Shown here in pieces: positions 13,891 to 25,300 of a DNA stretch of 64,000 nt. Each line of letters begins with the position of its first letter. The stretch's first letter is position 1. The stretch is from Gymnorhina tibicen (lineage: Eukaryota > Chordata > Aves > Passeriformes > Artamidae): assembly GCA_013399875.1 (NCBI GenBank), contig VXAZ01002529.1, forward strand, positions 186,001-250,000. Reading direction: 5' to 3'. A program made the position numbers and the translations under genes. The notes beneath the pieces were generated by a model that had not been told where the DNA came from, ran no database searches, and saw nothing but the letters and a program-made list of their open reading frames with translations.

Positions 13891-16800
13891 CAAGAATTAT
13901 TAACACAGCATCTAAAAAATAGAACAAAAAAGCTCCTGGGGAGTACTCACCTGGTTTTAAGAGTACTAGGATGTAAAGCACAGCAATACTGCATGCACTG
14001 ACCATTACATGCTTATATGTGCCATCCCTCTCATATCTGCAACTTAAAACAACAGTATTCATCCCTTAGCCTCGAGGCACAAATTCTTAAAGCCCCTGTG
14101 CAAAAGTACGTGATGACACACATGAGTGGAGGTTCCCGTAGAAACAAAAGCAAACAGGGCTTTTATTTCTCTCTGCTGGACCAACCCCACCCTTAACGTG
14201 CCCATGAACACACTTGCAGCGGATAGTGCAGTTTTCTGATCCATCTGTTTTCTTGGGGGCAACTCATCCACAGTAGCCATTAATTCTGTAAATGTTTTTG
14301 ATTACAGAGTAAGGGGGAAATTTATTAAAGAGATCAGGAATTTGTTGGACTTTTTGTGATTGGTCTAGTGATATTCCCAGTGACACATTTGAGAGAAAAC
14401 ACAAATCATGCTTTGCTTCCCTTAGGTTTTGTGTTTGGTTTTTTTGCAGCAAGTTAAGTTATCTCTTACTAAATGCCACATTATATGAGCTTAAGAGCTT
14501 TGTTCTTTCGATCTAAGTTTCAATGATTTACTTTAAAACCTTATCAGGTGCAGAAAACCAAATTATGGAAAGCAGAAACTAGAAATACTAGAAACCTCTG
14601 AAAAACATAAAGATTGGTTTTAGACAGAGGATGAACTAACTAGCTTGAATAGAATAACATCCAGCATCAGCCTGCTGCCATCTGTAACATGAAACATTGG
14701 AGTAAAATTCAAGCTAAGTTTGCTGAGTGGGTAGACACTGATCCTGTGGTTGAGTGAGATACCTAGCTCATTAGTGGCACTCTTAAATTTGCCTTTTTTC
14801 TGACCAATGATATTCCTTGAATGTGCTCTTTTATTGCAGGCATGTCTTCTTTCTGTTCTATAAGTCTCTTGTGAAGGTCCCAGTCTAGAGGTGATACCAG
14901 CCCCGCTACTCAGGGGAAAAGCAAAATAAATTTTTAAAAGAAGCCTAATGAAGTAAAGGGCCTGACAGCCATAAAACACTGACTTCTTGATATTTTTCTT
15001 ATTGTGTCATTAGAAGTCCCATCTCTGTCTTTCCTATCCTATGCAATTAAGAGTTCACTTTCAATTAGAAAGGGTGTAACATTAATAATCCCTCAAACAG
15101 CAAGCGATGGATGTTCAGCAACTCTTTCAGAGTTAGTGATCATCTTCTCAGCTGTTTTATTGTGAATGAAGAGATTACCAGGTGTACTGTGATTTGAAGT
15201 TTCTTGGCATACATACTTAAAGGTATAAATAATATGAACAGCACTGAGGCATAATTACCACCTGACATAGCACACCTTGTCCTTTGGACAGAATTCTATT
15301 GATTCCAGGCTGACTCAAATGAATGTAAATGGAGAAAAAGATTCAGGCTCAGTTTTTCCTTGTGTCATCCCTATCCTTTATAGTAATTTCTATGAACATG
15401 CTGTAAATAATTACCAAACTTTCTACTTTGTGACTCATACCTAACTAGCCTTGTTTCTGTCTACAATACATGGTGCACGTGGCTAATCAGGACCTTAGTG
15501 TGTTATTGATTTCACTTGAAGATCCTTGTTGTTTGGACATTGCAGTTGCACTTAATATATTAGAGAGAGATTGAGGGTATCTCAGCCTCTGGCTTCAAGC
15601 AGCAAAATTCAGGGAAATGTAGGTCTCAGGCATATACCTATTAGTTCTCGGAAATTAATAGGTAATATTTTTTTCAAAAAAGAAAAGCTTTTACATTAAC
15701 TTAATGCTCATTTTAATTTTAAAAAAAGTCATCTAGAGCAGCATGAAACAGGTTTATAACATGAAAGCTCCCATCAAACATTTTAAAGATGAAGGGCTGA
15801 TACGTGTTCTATCTCGCCTTGACAGTTACTGCACAGCATAATCTAGTGCTGCCAATCAGATCCAAACAAAGGAAACAGCAGTTGTCTGACAGTGAATCAC
15901 TTCTCACCTCAATTAATATAAATATTGAGTTTGCACAAGTAGACTTGACAGTTTGAGGCATGCCCAAATTTTCTGTGTAACTACTACTTAATGACTGATA
16001 CTCAATACTTGGACCTGGCACTGGGGGTGAAGTCAACAGTAAAGAACTTTGTTTTGTGGAAGTGACTGAAGGCTCAGCAGAAGGATTCAGTGTCTTTTGA
16101 AGAAGTTTTGGAAGTAACACATAGCTGTAGATAGAAAGGCTCCTGTGGTGGATGCCTTCCTTGCATTTCTGAAGTGAATTCTCTTTCCTTCAACTCCATC
16201 TCATTCATGTTTGCCTCATGCAGATACTCTAATGAATACATCAACTCTAGTAAATGTTCCCCAGAGCAAAGGATGCCTAAGCCACATCTACAGAGTACGT
16301 GAGCAAAGCCAAATCTCAGTACACAAGTGAGTGTGTTTATAGAAGCAGGAATTGATTCGAAAAGTTGTGTTTATCCAGCAAAGAGAAGAAACATATTGCA
16401 TTAATAATACATCCAACAAAACTTTTCCTCTCATTTAACATGCTTTTAGATTATCTGCCATTCAGTTAGAACCAGTTAATTCAGAAGAGAAACCAGGGAC
16501 CAGGTTAAAAAAGCCCACTTTGACAAAACCTATTCCAAATAAATTATCTGCCCAATTCCAGCTCTAGATAATTAGTTCAAATCTGGCAAAAGCTGATCCT
16601 AGATACTGAAAGGCATGATTGTCTAACAGCATCTTATCAGACTTCCTAAAATGCTGTGGTGGTCTCATTTAATTTCCTAGACAGTGGACAAATTATTCCC
16701 AGCAACAGCCCTAGCTAGTCACCGCACCTTCTGTCCAGGGTCTTAATCAGCAAAGACACTAAAGTGCCTTGTGATCCTTATTAAAGGGGTTCTTCTGGGT

Positions 16801-18249
16801 TAGGATTTGTTGACAAGGACAGGAAAGAAAGCTTTTGGTTTGGGTATCTGAATCTACAAGAGAAATACCACTTCTGAGTAAAACAGACTGGTTAGGACTG
16901 TTACATGGTCCTGAAAGGATATCTGTAACAGAGTTTCTGTGTCTTTAAAGTTCACCTGTCAAACCAACGATGATAAACTTGATTGAGTACTTTGATTTTC
17001 AGCAATCCCAAATACCTGCTCTTGCTTTATTTGCAGGAGCAAACAGACAGCAAGTCTGTAAATTGGACCACTTAATTATGGGTTATTTGTCATATAAACA
17101 AATGTTTGTATTTTTCTTCAGTGTGGTCTGACTAGGGTGAAACACCATTTCAACCTGGTGTCTGTAACCAAAATGAATGTATGTATGTGTACATGTAAGA
17201 CAGACAGAAAACCAGCAAGAGACCATTTATGTGGTTGGTAAGATTGTATTAGCAAGCTACTTATATTGGGTATTTTGCTTTTACATTCCAGTTTGTAGTC
17301 ATGGCACGTACAGGTATAAGTGTGTGTGTATGATAACGTGTCACACACCAGCCTATTTTCCTTGCTCCATTTTTGTGGTCATGGCTTTATGCATATATGT
17401 GTATCAAACTTTGCTGGTCACATATGAGCTCTGAGAGTCTTCAGAGAAATAGGAAAACCATCTTACCATGACAGAAGAGTTGCAGAAGTTTTATTCAGCT
17501 TATTGATCAGCAGGCCATGTGGTAACCTGACCTTCTTTAAGTCTCTAAATACGAGTAACATCTGCTGGCAGAAGCAACCTTAATGAGGTTGAGTAGAGGT
17601 CAGATAAAGCTGGATATATAGGAATAAAATGCAGATTTCTGACCATTAAGACAATTAGCCTTTTGAGAAGCACAGAAAACAATATAGTGGAATCTTTTCT
17701 TTGCTCGAAAAAGAAACAAAGGTGTTTTAGAGATAGTCTGGACATATTTCTAATACATGGGTTTAATCATTCACAAATGACGGGGTCAGTGATAAACCCG
17801 AGAAGGGATATGCAGTAGCCTTTGCTATGTTCAAGGTCCAACTTAAGGGCCACAACCGGCCATCCAGAGCATTTTGGACTTGGGGGATTTTACCAGGATT
17901 CTCATGAACTGAAGGTTTCACAGAGAAAGCCAAGGCCTGGAGGTAAACAGCTGTGTTGTAGTCCCACTTTCTTTCTTTCTTCTCTTTCTACATGTTTTTT
18001 TCTTGCCTACACTCTTAGAACCACCACACTCTAGAAATGAGGAACTGGAAGAAAACAGGTTATTCCCACAGGTCAGGGGAGCAGGATTACACCACAGACT
18101 GCGTGATATGTCCCAGATGTTTGCCTGATGTGTTCTTAAAAAATTCCTGTACAGGAGAACTCCATGCTTCTGAGAAGCTGGTTCCAGCGTTACACTGCAT
18201 TTACAATCAGACTATTTTTCCTAAGATTTACTCTAAATTAAAGTGGTGA

Positions 18250-19132
18250 ATTAGGCAATTACTTGAAGAGGCAGATGAAATATTTTAGAAACAGCTGCAA
18301 GAAGTCTCAAAATCCCTGGCCCTTGTTCTTGTGGGGGGCTTCAGCTTAGCACATGTCTGCTGGAAATTCAATACAATGGAGAGGAAACAGCCTAGGAAGT
18401 TCCTGGAGTGTGTGGAAGACAACATTCTCACACAACTGGTGTGAGCAAGCGAGGGAGGATGCTGCTCGACTGCAGCTGAACATGAGCCAGGGTGTGCCCA
18501 GGTGGCCAAGAAGGCCAATGGCATCCTGGCCTGGATCAGCAATGGTGTGGCCAGCAGGACCAGGGCAGGGATTGTCCCCCTGTACTGGGCACTGGTGAGG
18601 CCACACCTCGAGTGCTGTGTCCAGTTCTGGGCCCCTCACTCCGAGAAAGACATTGAGGGGCTGGAGTGAGTCCAGAGAAGGGCAACGGAGCTGGGGAAGG
18701 GTCTGGAGCACAAGTGCTGTGAGGAGCAGCTGGGGGAGCTGGGGGTGTTTAGCCTGGATAAAAAGAGGCTCAGGGGTGACTTTATCACTCCCTACACCTG
18801 CCTGAAAGGAGGCTGTAGCCAGGTGGGGGTTGACCTCTTTTTCCAGGCAGCCACTGACAGGGCAAGAAGGAAACAGCCTCAAGCTGCACCAGAAGATGTT
18901 TAGATTGGATATTTGGAAAGATCCTTTCATCAAAAGGGTTCCTGAACATTGGACCAGGCTGTCCAGTAGTGTGGTGGAGTCACAATCCATGGAGGCATTT
19001 AAAAGACATGTAGATATGGCACTTGCCACATGCTTTACTGGTGGGCTTGGCAGTGCTGGGTTAATGGCGGGAGTCAGTGATCTTAGAGGTCTTCTACAAT
19101 TTAAACAATTCTGTAATTCTATGGCTTCATGT
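18250..19132 (+). mobile_element. CR1 LINE, 5'-truncated, internally deleted
   Basis: Dead non-LTR retrotransposon of the CR1 clade. The first part (about 18255-18450) translates to the C-terminal part of the CR1 endonuclease domain: EEADEIF, then KQLQEVSKSLALVLVGG and VCWKFNT..RKQ.RKFLECVEDN. The family motif GDFN reads GGFS here. After about 18470 the sequence jumps to C-terminal reverse-transcriptase and tail codons: [14 protein letters not shown], then [19 protein letters not shown], with no fingers or palm region between them. The 3' end has the CR1 words ggtggg/cttggcagtgctgggttaatgg and ends in attctatgg. Stops and frameshifts interrupt it. The junction implies loss of well over 1 kb compared with a full CR1. 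No target-site duplication is expected for CR1. Confidence 0.92.
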
Positions 19133-19199
19133 CCTACCCTTTGTGGAAAAGGGTAAAACTGATTTCTGCCTTCTTTAAAATAAATTCTATGTGTTTGCA

Positions 19200-19512
19200 A
19201 AGTGTTAACATCTTCCTTCTGTCCCTACTATCTAGACTAAACAATCCCAGTTTTCTTAACCTTTCTCAAAGGTCCACGTTTTCTAAACCCCTTATCATCT
19301 TGTTGCAGTTACCATAAAATGCAGCGCCCAAGTCTGGATGCAATACTTCAGCTGAGCTTGCACCAGTGCCAAGTAGAGCAGAATAATGACCTCTCTTGTC
19401 TTAGACCCAGCACCCCTGCTAATACAGCCCAGAGTGACATTTGTCTTTTCTGCAAGAGCATCACATTGTTGTGAAGAGAGGCCTGAACACATGACCCCAG
19501 AAGTTTCAGAAT
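19200..19512 (-). mobile_element. Older CR1 LINE fragment, minus strand
   Basis: Read on the minus strand, this encodes a diverged CR1 reverse-transcriptase C-terminal segment: QQCDALAEKTNVTLGCIS, then TREVIILLYLALVQAQLKYC, which follows the CR1 pattern NxxLGx[21 protein letters not shown]. On the plus strand the words ctagactaaacaatcccagt and ccaagtagagcagaataatg are typical of the old amniote CR1 type. It is more diverged than the neighbouring plus-strand CR1 and lies in the opposite orientation. Both ends are truncated; the left edge between 19133 and 19200 is uncertain. Confidence 0.8.
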
Positions 19513-19540
19513 CCAAAATGCACATAAAAAGAAGTAGAAG

Positions 19541-19592
19541 GATGGGGTGGGGTGGGGATGGGGATGGGGATGGGGATAGGTGGGCGTGGGGA
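19541..19592 (+). repeat. G-rich (GGGGAT)n minisatellite, quadruplex-prone
   Basis: Tandem units of GGGGT then GGGGAT (six or more runs of four G separated by one or two bases), followed by GTGGGCGTGGGG. The spacing of G runs meets the usual rule for an intramolecular G-quadruplex on the plus strand. It lies just after the CR1 fragment pair. Confidence 0.85.
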
Positions 19593-22500
19593 GCTTGTTA
19601 CATTTCAGTCACACAAAATGGGGGCCTGGCTCAATATCCTCAAATGTCTTGTATTGGCAGTTCTGACAAAAAATCAATTAACCTCTACAGACAAACCTCA
19701 TTTAATTTGCACCACTGGGATTGGGGATTGGGAAGGCTCTAGCAAACTTTTTGCAAATTGACAGATGCATGAGCAAACACTGGAAAAAACATTGAATAGC
19801 AGAACAAACGATAATTTATCTGTAAAATGTTATCAATTTTGTAAAGCTCTTGAGGTAGGTGAACGCTTGCTGAGGAAGCTGTATGCAATACTGTAAAACT
19901 GGGGGAACCTTTTAGAACTGGGATCTGAAGGGAGGCACAATGTACAATTTATATGGCATGGCAACTGATGCCCTGCAAATTGGAGAGGTAGCCATTTATT
20001 GTAACCATCTTTATAGGGTTCCTGGCCACCTTTTGAGCTGCGGTCCAGAGAGCCACGTCTTTCTGCAAAGTGTGAGAGCTTTTTTTTAATTTCCTGGGCC
20101 CCCCAAAGCATGATGCTTAATTATATCAGTCATCTTCTATACTCCTCTGAGTTTAACACATTCTAACAAAGACTTGTCACCTTAGCAAAATCAGAAGGGT
20201 CTGACTTAAGAAAACGTAGGACGTGAAATACAGCCAGGATGGTAAAGAGACTGCCAGTCATTTATGGACTATTTACAAATATTTCTCTCCATTTGAAGAT
20301 CTTTAATTCCAGTGTAACCGACTTTCTTTCAACAATAAACGACAAGCAGAAAGAGCCTCTTCAGCTCCCCCTCCCAGGACCCTTGACAGTCTGGGAAAAT
20401 TTCTCCTTTAGGCCACTTGCCTATTTAAAGTGTAAGTCTGATTGATTTTACAAGAAAGAAAGAAAGAGTGAGGGTGTCATTGTGTTTCAGAAACTTTATC
20501 AGGAGTTTGGCCAGGACTGTCACGGGTAATTTGCTTGTTAGCTTGATGAGAGACCTCATGAGTGTGGCGATACAGGGGCTGTATAAGATGTCTGGAGTAT
20601 CTAATGATCCACAGCAGAGAGAGAGGGTACATGTTAGAAAGAGAAGCAGGAAGACTTGATATAATTGCTCCAATTCATTCCGTTTCAGAGGAGATCTGAA
20701 GGAAGAACTCACACCTGCACACCCCATTTCTGAGGTGGGAGAGCTGCTGTTCTCACCAAACGTGGGTATTAAAGCACCATCTCAAGGCAGTGCAGCTGAG
20801 GCAGACACTTAGAGCTGGGCCCCAGAGGATGTGCAGCAAGCAGCTGCACAGTCCCTCTCACGGAGCAAACGCACTCTGAATAAAGACTCAGGAAGAGGAA
20901 GTGCCATCTTTCCTTACAGCTGAGGCTGTCAGATGCACTGAAGTGACATGTGTTCCCTCACGTCACACGGTCTGTGGCAGAGCCCAGCTCAGCCCTGGGC
21001 AGAGCTTGTGGCTACTCCACACTGTATTATTGTGTAGCATTGCATAAACTGATGTTTCATCCTAAAAGCCAGCCTTGACCAGCTAACAAACAGCTCACAA
21101 ATCTGTGCACTGTGAAAAAACATTCCCTATTTCATGTATTATTTCATAAAACATTCCCCTGGACCTGGCCCAGGTGAGCAAGTGGGAGCCACTGAGTGAG
21201 GCTAGAGTTATCTTCCACCCGTACAGGGGCACACTGTTCTAATAAATGACAGGTCTATACAAATATTACCCACCAATAGGTTTATGCTTTTCCCTCAAAA
21301 CTTGTGTTCTTGGGCCACGTTAGTAATTTTATCACTGCTGAGGAAACAAATAGGAAGATTGAACTATCTTAGATGATTGTGTTTCTTTCCCATGGAAGTT
21401 TTATGGAGGTTAGTTTCAGGCTTTAACCTTCCCAACTATGCTGTATTAAGACAGTGGGGAGAAGACTTTCTTCTTCTCCATCTCTTTTTCTTTTTTTGGT
21501 ACTAATAAAAAGCCCTTTCTCGTTCTTGTTGTGCATCTTTACCTTATGGATAATAGTATCGTCTCAAATTGACATGCATTCAGCACAACTTTTATGAGTT
21601 ATCGATAGCCTACTCTCCGCTCTGGACTGTAATCTTAGAAGAAATTCACTGTGTTCAAGGGTTAGAAAATGTGGATTATTTCAGAGCTGAGTGCATTTGC
21701 ACCAGATGAACTGAATTTTGGAGCAAAGTTTGAGTGATTTTTTTGCAACATGTTATTTTTTTATCAGTAATGCATTCATTTAGATTATGTTCTAGCACAC
21801 CCGAGACACCAGAGTACAGGATCAGGAAGAGCCCTGCAGCCATTTTATACAGATTGGTTGTTAGCACATTCTCTGCCATGCATTTGACCCACATTGGATA
21901 GATCAGGTGACTTTCAGACTCCATGTAAAAAATCCACACTGAGTTCTGCCGAAATAACCCTTTGGCTGCACAGACACTTCCTGGGGTCAGAGATGCTGGT
22001 TCTGTGTTTGCATGAGTTAAATTGCACTGCAGAAAGGGAAGGGGGTACCTTCCTCCTCCTGAGAAATGCCCGGTAGAGGCCACATGTGAGATTTTCATCC
22101 TTCCAGATGGACAAAAAGAAAGAGAGGAAAGTGGCAAAACTTCCTTAATGAGCAGACATCTGGCATTAGACTTTTCTTTCTGTTAATTGAGCCTGTTTTA
22201 GGAGACAGAATTTTGAACCTCAACTTCCCCTGCTGCAGGGAATGCTGCTCAATGGCCAGCAGTGTTTGTTGAATTTGCAACATGTTTATTTCTCCATTTA
22301 AATTTATATTCTAGATCTAGGACAGTTTCCAAGTAGTGAACAGCACTTGCAGGTGGGCCAGTGACTGCTGGCTGGCCACAAAATGCAGATTGCATCTAGT
22401 ACCTCAGGTGAAAAAGCAGGAGGAGATGAGAATTACGCCTTGAACTTTGCCTCTTACTGTGCCTGACCTGGACGATGCTACATGGGCATCAAATGCTGGG

Positions 22501-23866
22501 TAGTGGGGAGCCAAGTCTCATCCCAGGGAACCAGAAAAGGAAGGGGGTGGGAATAAGCTTGTCAGCAAGCAGCTCATATGCCCATGACCCTCTCAAGCAG
22601 ATTACCCTCAAACAGGACATATGAGAAAGAGGTGTCATTAGCTATGATCAAAAATACTGGCCTTCCTATTTGATACAAATCTTATCTTTTAAGGTTAAAA
22701 ACCTTAAAAACTCAGCCTGAGGTCCACAAACCTCTGCCACGAAATGCATGCCCTGGCAGTGGGACCCAGTACCATTTCTGGTGGCAGTAGCTCTCGGCTC
22801 CCTGCGAAGTCACAGACAGTCTTAATGGGGTTTAAATACCATTGCTTATCATGTATTGGGACAATAATCCAACTACAGACCTCACAGACCTGCTTTGAAA
22901 AATTCCGATCCTGTTTTCAATCACTGCACAGCCCCAGTGGCACCTCTGACATAGTGCCTCCCTTGGCAAATAACTCAGCCACATTAATTTAAACCTCATT
23001 TTCCTCATCATAATAATAAGGACAATTATATACCAACTTAAGACATTATACTGACTTAAGACATGTATGCACACTATTTAGAGTTCATGCATCCTGCCTG
23101 TACCCTGCTTGTCTCCTCTAGTTCTTCTTGGCTTGTAAGGTCCTGAATCAGGACTCGCATATAGCACCTCATAAAATTAAGTCCTGCCCTAGGCTCTTGG
23201 TTCTGTACCAGCATAAACTTTAACAGCTGTAAATGCTGAAAGGACTAAAAGGAAGCACTCTTGGATCGTTTAGGGAAGGGTATGCAGCTTTTAGAAGCAA
23301 TAGGGTGGGTATACAGTACCAATAAATCTGAGATGGCAGTGTTTTACAATAGGCAGCAAATATGGAAAGGGCCATCTGTGGTGCAAGGCAGGGGAAAGCT
23401 TGGCGTGACACTCGCTTACTGCTGTCAACCTGTACAGCAGGAGTGAGCTGTAAGAGCCTGGGTGCTACAGAGCAAACATAATTCGAGGGGAGGAAAAGTG
23501 AGCACAGACACAGAATGATTCAAAGCAGGCAAGTGAGCTGCTGCATTAACTCCTCTGAATGGAGTTTCCTGGAAGGACTCCTGAGCATGACCCTCAAGCA
23601 CAAGACTCTGGGATTTTGCCAAATTTACTTGAGGAGGAAAGAGGGCGGGAGGCATGTTTTCTCGAGGGGAAAAAACCTCACCCCGTTAAAGCTTTCTGTT
23701 GCCAGGGAAGGTCAGGGAAAATTCAGGAAAACTCCTTTTTATGTTCTTTATGATGTTTACTCTGTTGCGCAGAGCCAAGAGAGGGATGAGAAAGGCTGCA
23801 GCATGATGCAGGGCTGCAAAAGCTGTGTGTATTTAATAGGGTGACATAAATGGTGTGTTTCTCTTT
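19593..23866. other. Unique non-coding stretch, no gene seen
   Basis: No supported gene or RNA. The longest open frame (minus strand, 21676-22137, 153 codons) has no recognised domain and is the sort of frame chance supplies in a window this size. One short patch near 22961-23040 resembles a MIR SINE and is listed separately. Confidence 0.55.
22961..23040 (+). repeat. Possible MIR-type SINE fossil
   Basis: The order of words matches the MIR core and tail: ccttggcaaataactcag, then aaacctcattttcctcatc, then ataataataaggacaatta. In MIR these correspond to cttgggcaagtcactta, cctcagtttcctcatct and the gataataat segment. MIR copies are old and rare in birds, so a chance likeness is possible. The tRNA-derived 5' part is not visible. 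Confidence 0.35.
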
Positions 23867-24061
23867 GCCGTCTGCCGAGTGCTGCGGGGAAAATCTGTCC
23901 TAAACAGCCGAACGAGAAGCCATGAGAGTGTCTGCTGGCTCTCGTCAGCCGGCCGTCCCCTGGGCCAGCCCGCGGCTCCGACGGGAAGTACACAGCGGAT
24001 GTTTAATGAAAGGGCTGCTGCGGCTTATCTCCGCGAGCAGGGGACTTCTTTGTGAACTCGC
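23867..24061. promoter_or_regulatory. Short CpG-dense block
   Basis: I count 17 CpG dinucleotides in about 195 bases, close to what base composition predicts without CpG loss, whereas the DNA on both sides is strongly CpG-poor. Clusters include CCGGCCG, CCCGCGG and CCGCGAG. Two plus frames are open through the block (23855-24055 and 23922-24197), but neither shows a recognised domain. It could be a small CpG-island promoter, for example of a lncRNA, or an unmethylated enhancer core. The sequence does not decide between them; no clear TATA box is seen. Confidence 0.5.
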
Positions 24062-25300
24062 TTGCTTTGAAAGATATGTGGCCCACTATGCTGGTATTGT
24101 TGGCTCTCGCTTTAAGCACAGCCACATGATTCACATAGGAGCTGTGCGCTGCGTCTGCCAAGGAAAGCTTCCCCCATTCCCTCCCTGGTTAGGGTAAACT
24201 CGGCAGAAGGTCATCGAGGTCACAAGATCTGCCTGTTACTGCGTTTTACAGGAAGGAAGATACGTTGTCTTAAGGTCAGTTTATCAGCTGACTTTCCTGT
24301 GAAGAAGACTGAGGCTATTTTCCTGTGTACCACCACCCCCGTAATTCCCAAACGAGTGTGCTCTGTTTGCATCTCCTGTCAGCTCAGCTGTGTGCGTTTC
24401 TGAAACAGCCCAGTATTAAGCAAACAAATAAAAAAGCCATTGTGAGACATCGCAGAGTCCACATGCCTTATCAAACTGCCTGACAGGCCGGGATAAATCT
24501 CTTCCTCGAGGCTGCCTGTCATCTCCCTCCCTCCCTCTCAGCGTCAATGCACAATTAAGTCCGTTGTGGTGAAATAGACTCAGCTGATAATTGTGGAGAG
24601 AGTTACTTACACGGATGCTGAGAGCAGCAAAGAGCCTAGCAGACTCCTCTGCTTTCAAGGCGGTTTCTTTTCAGCCTTCTCCTTTGAAGAACCACAAGTA
24701 TTTGGTTTTGTTGGATTTGGGTTTTTCTGGTTTTGTCTTTTAAAGTCACAGGTTTCTGGTTTTTTTTTTTTTTTTAAATAAGCTCTGCTTTTTCTGTGCA
24801 AGGGGGCAAGCAGCGTGCAGAGCTGTCTCCCTCCCCACCCAACCTCCTTTGAGAGATCCCTGCTTTCATAAGGTTTTCAGCTGGGGAATGGTTGCCTGTT
24901 TCCTCCCTGTGCTCGCTGTGACAAATGCATTTCTGTGATCAGGAAACTGCAGATGTTACAGATGCACTAAGGCATATCTTATTAGCTAATGATTCTTAAT
25001 CTCTGAAGGATTATACATATTGAATAATGCCATTCACTGAGTAACAGTTGAAGGGAAACATCCCGGCTCCAAAGTATATGTGGTGGCAGCTTTAATTGTG
25101 TTCTCTTTTTCTACATGTGTAAAGCTAAAATAACCTCCAATGCTCCCCTCGTCTAAAGAGTGCTGTTTAACCTAGCAAGAAACAGCATGCACCAGAATAA
25201 ATCTGCTGGTTTGCAAATGACCCTGTTTGCTGGCCTGCAAAGCTGCATCGCACAGGAAAACAGCTACTAATATTTAATAATATCCACTATTTTTTTGCAA
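24062..25300. promoter_or_regulatory. Candidate enhancer or conserved non-coding element
   Basis: This directly follows the CpG-dense block. Visible sites include TGACAGG at 24481-24487 and TGTCA at 24517-24521 (TALE/MEIS-type words on opposite strands), CACAATTAAGT at 24550-24560 (NKX/homeodomain-like), CAGCTG near 24284 and 24581, and TTAGCTAATGATTCTTAAT near 24980. There is no repeat signature and no meaningful open frame. A T run sits at 24760-24775 and a short CCCT array at 24523-24537. The assignment is inference from motif density and from the lack of decay of the CpG core. Confidence 0.35.
24760..24775 (+). repeat. T homopolymer
   Basis: A run of about 16 T, preceded by other T-rich words (ggttttgttgg, gggtttttctgg). 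Low complexity only. Confidence 0.85.

Larger units (their letters stand above)
8057..18249. other. Unique non-coding stretch, no gene seen
   Basis: No supported gene. Open frames are around 100 codons or less and unrecognisable. On the minus strand two overlapping frames (about 16370 to 15809) stay open and are flanked by an acceptor-like CTACAG and a donor-like GAG/GTGAGA, but no homology is recognised. An A-rich tract lies at 13860-13890. A diverged stretch around 15285-15345 ends in gattcaggctc and may be an ancient repeat; the match is too weak to call. Confidence 0.55.

Noticed and set aside
18346..19200. Minus-strand open frame of 284 codons
   Set aside because: It is the antisense of the GC-rich plus-strand CR1; the opposite strand carries the real CR1 codons, so no separate gene is needed.
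21676..22137. Minus-strand open frame of 153 codons
   Set aside because: No recognised motif, overlaps open plus frames, no splice or start context. Chance frame.
24593..24781. Frame with a phenylalanine-rich C-terminus
   Set aside because: The residues come from the T homopolymer and GTTTTT-rich words, not from a coding constraint.
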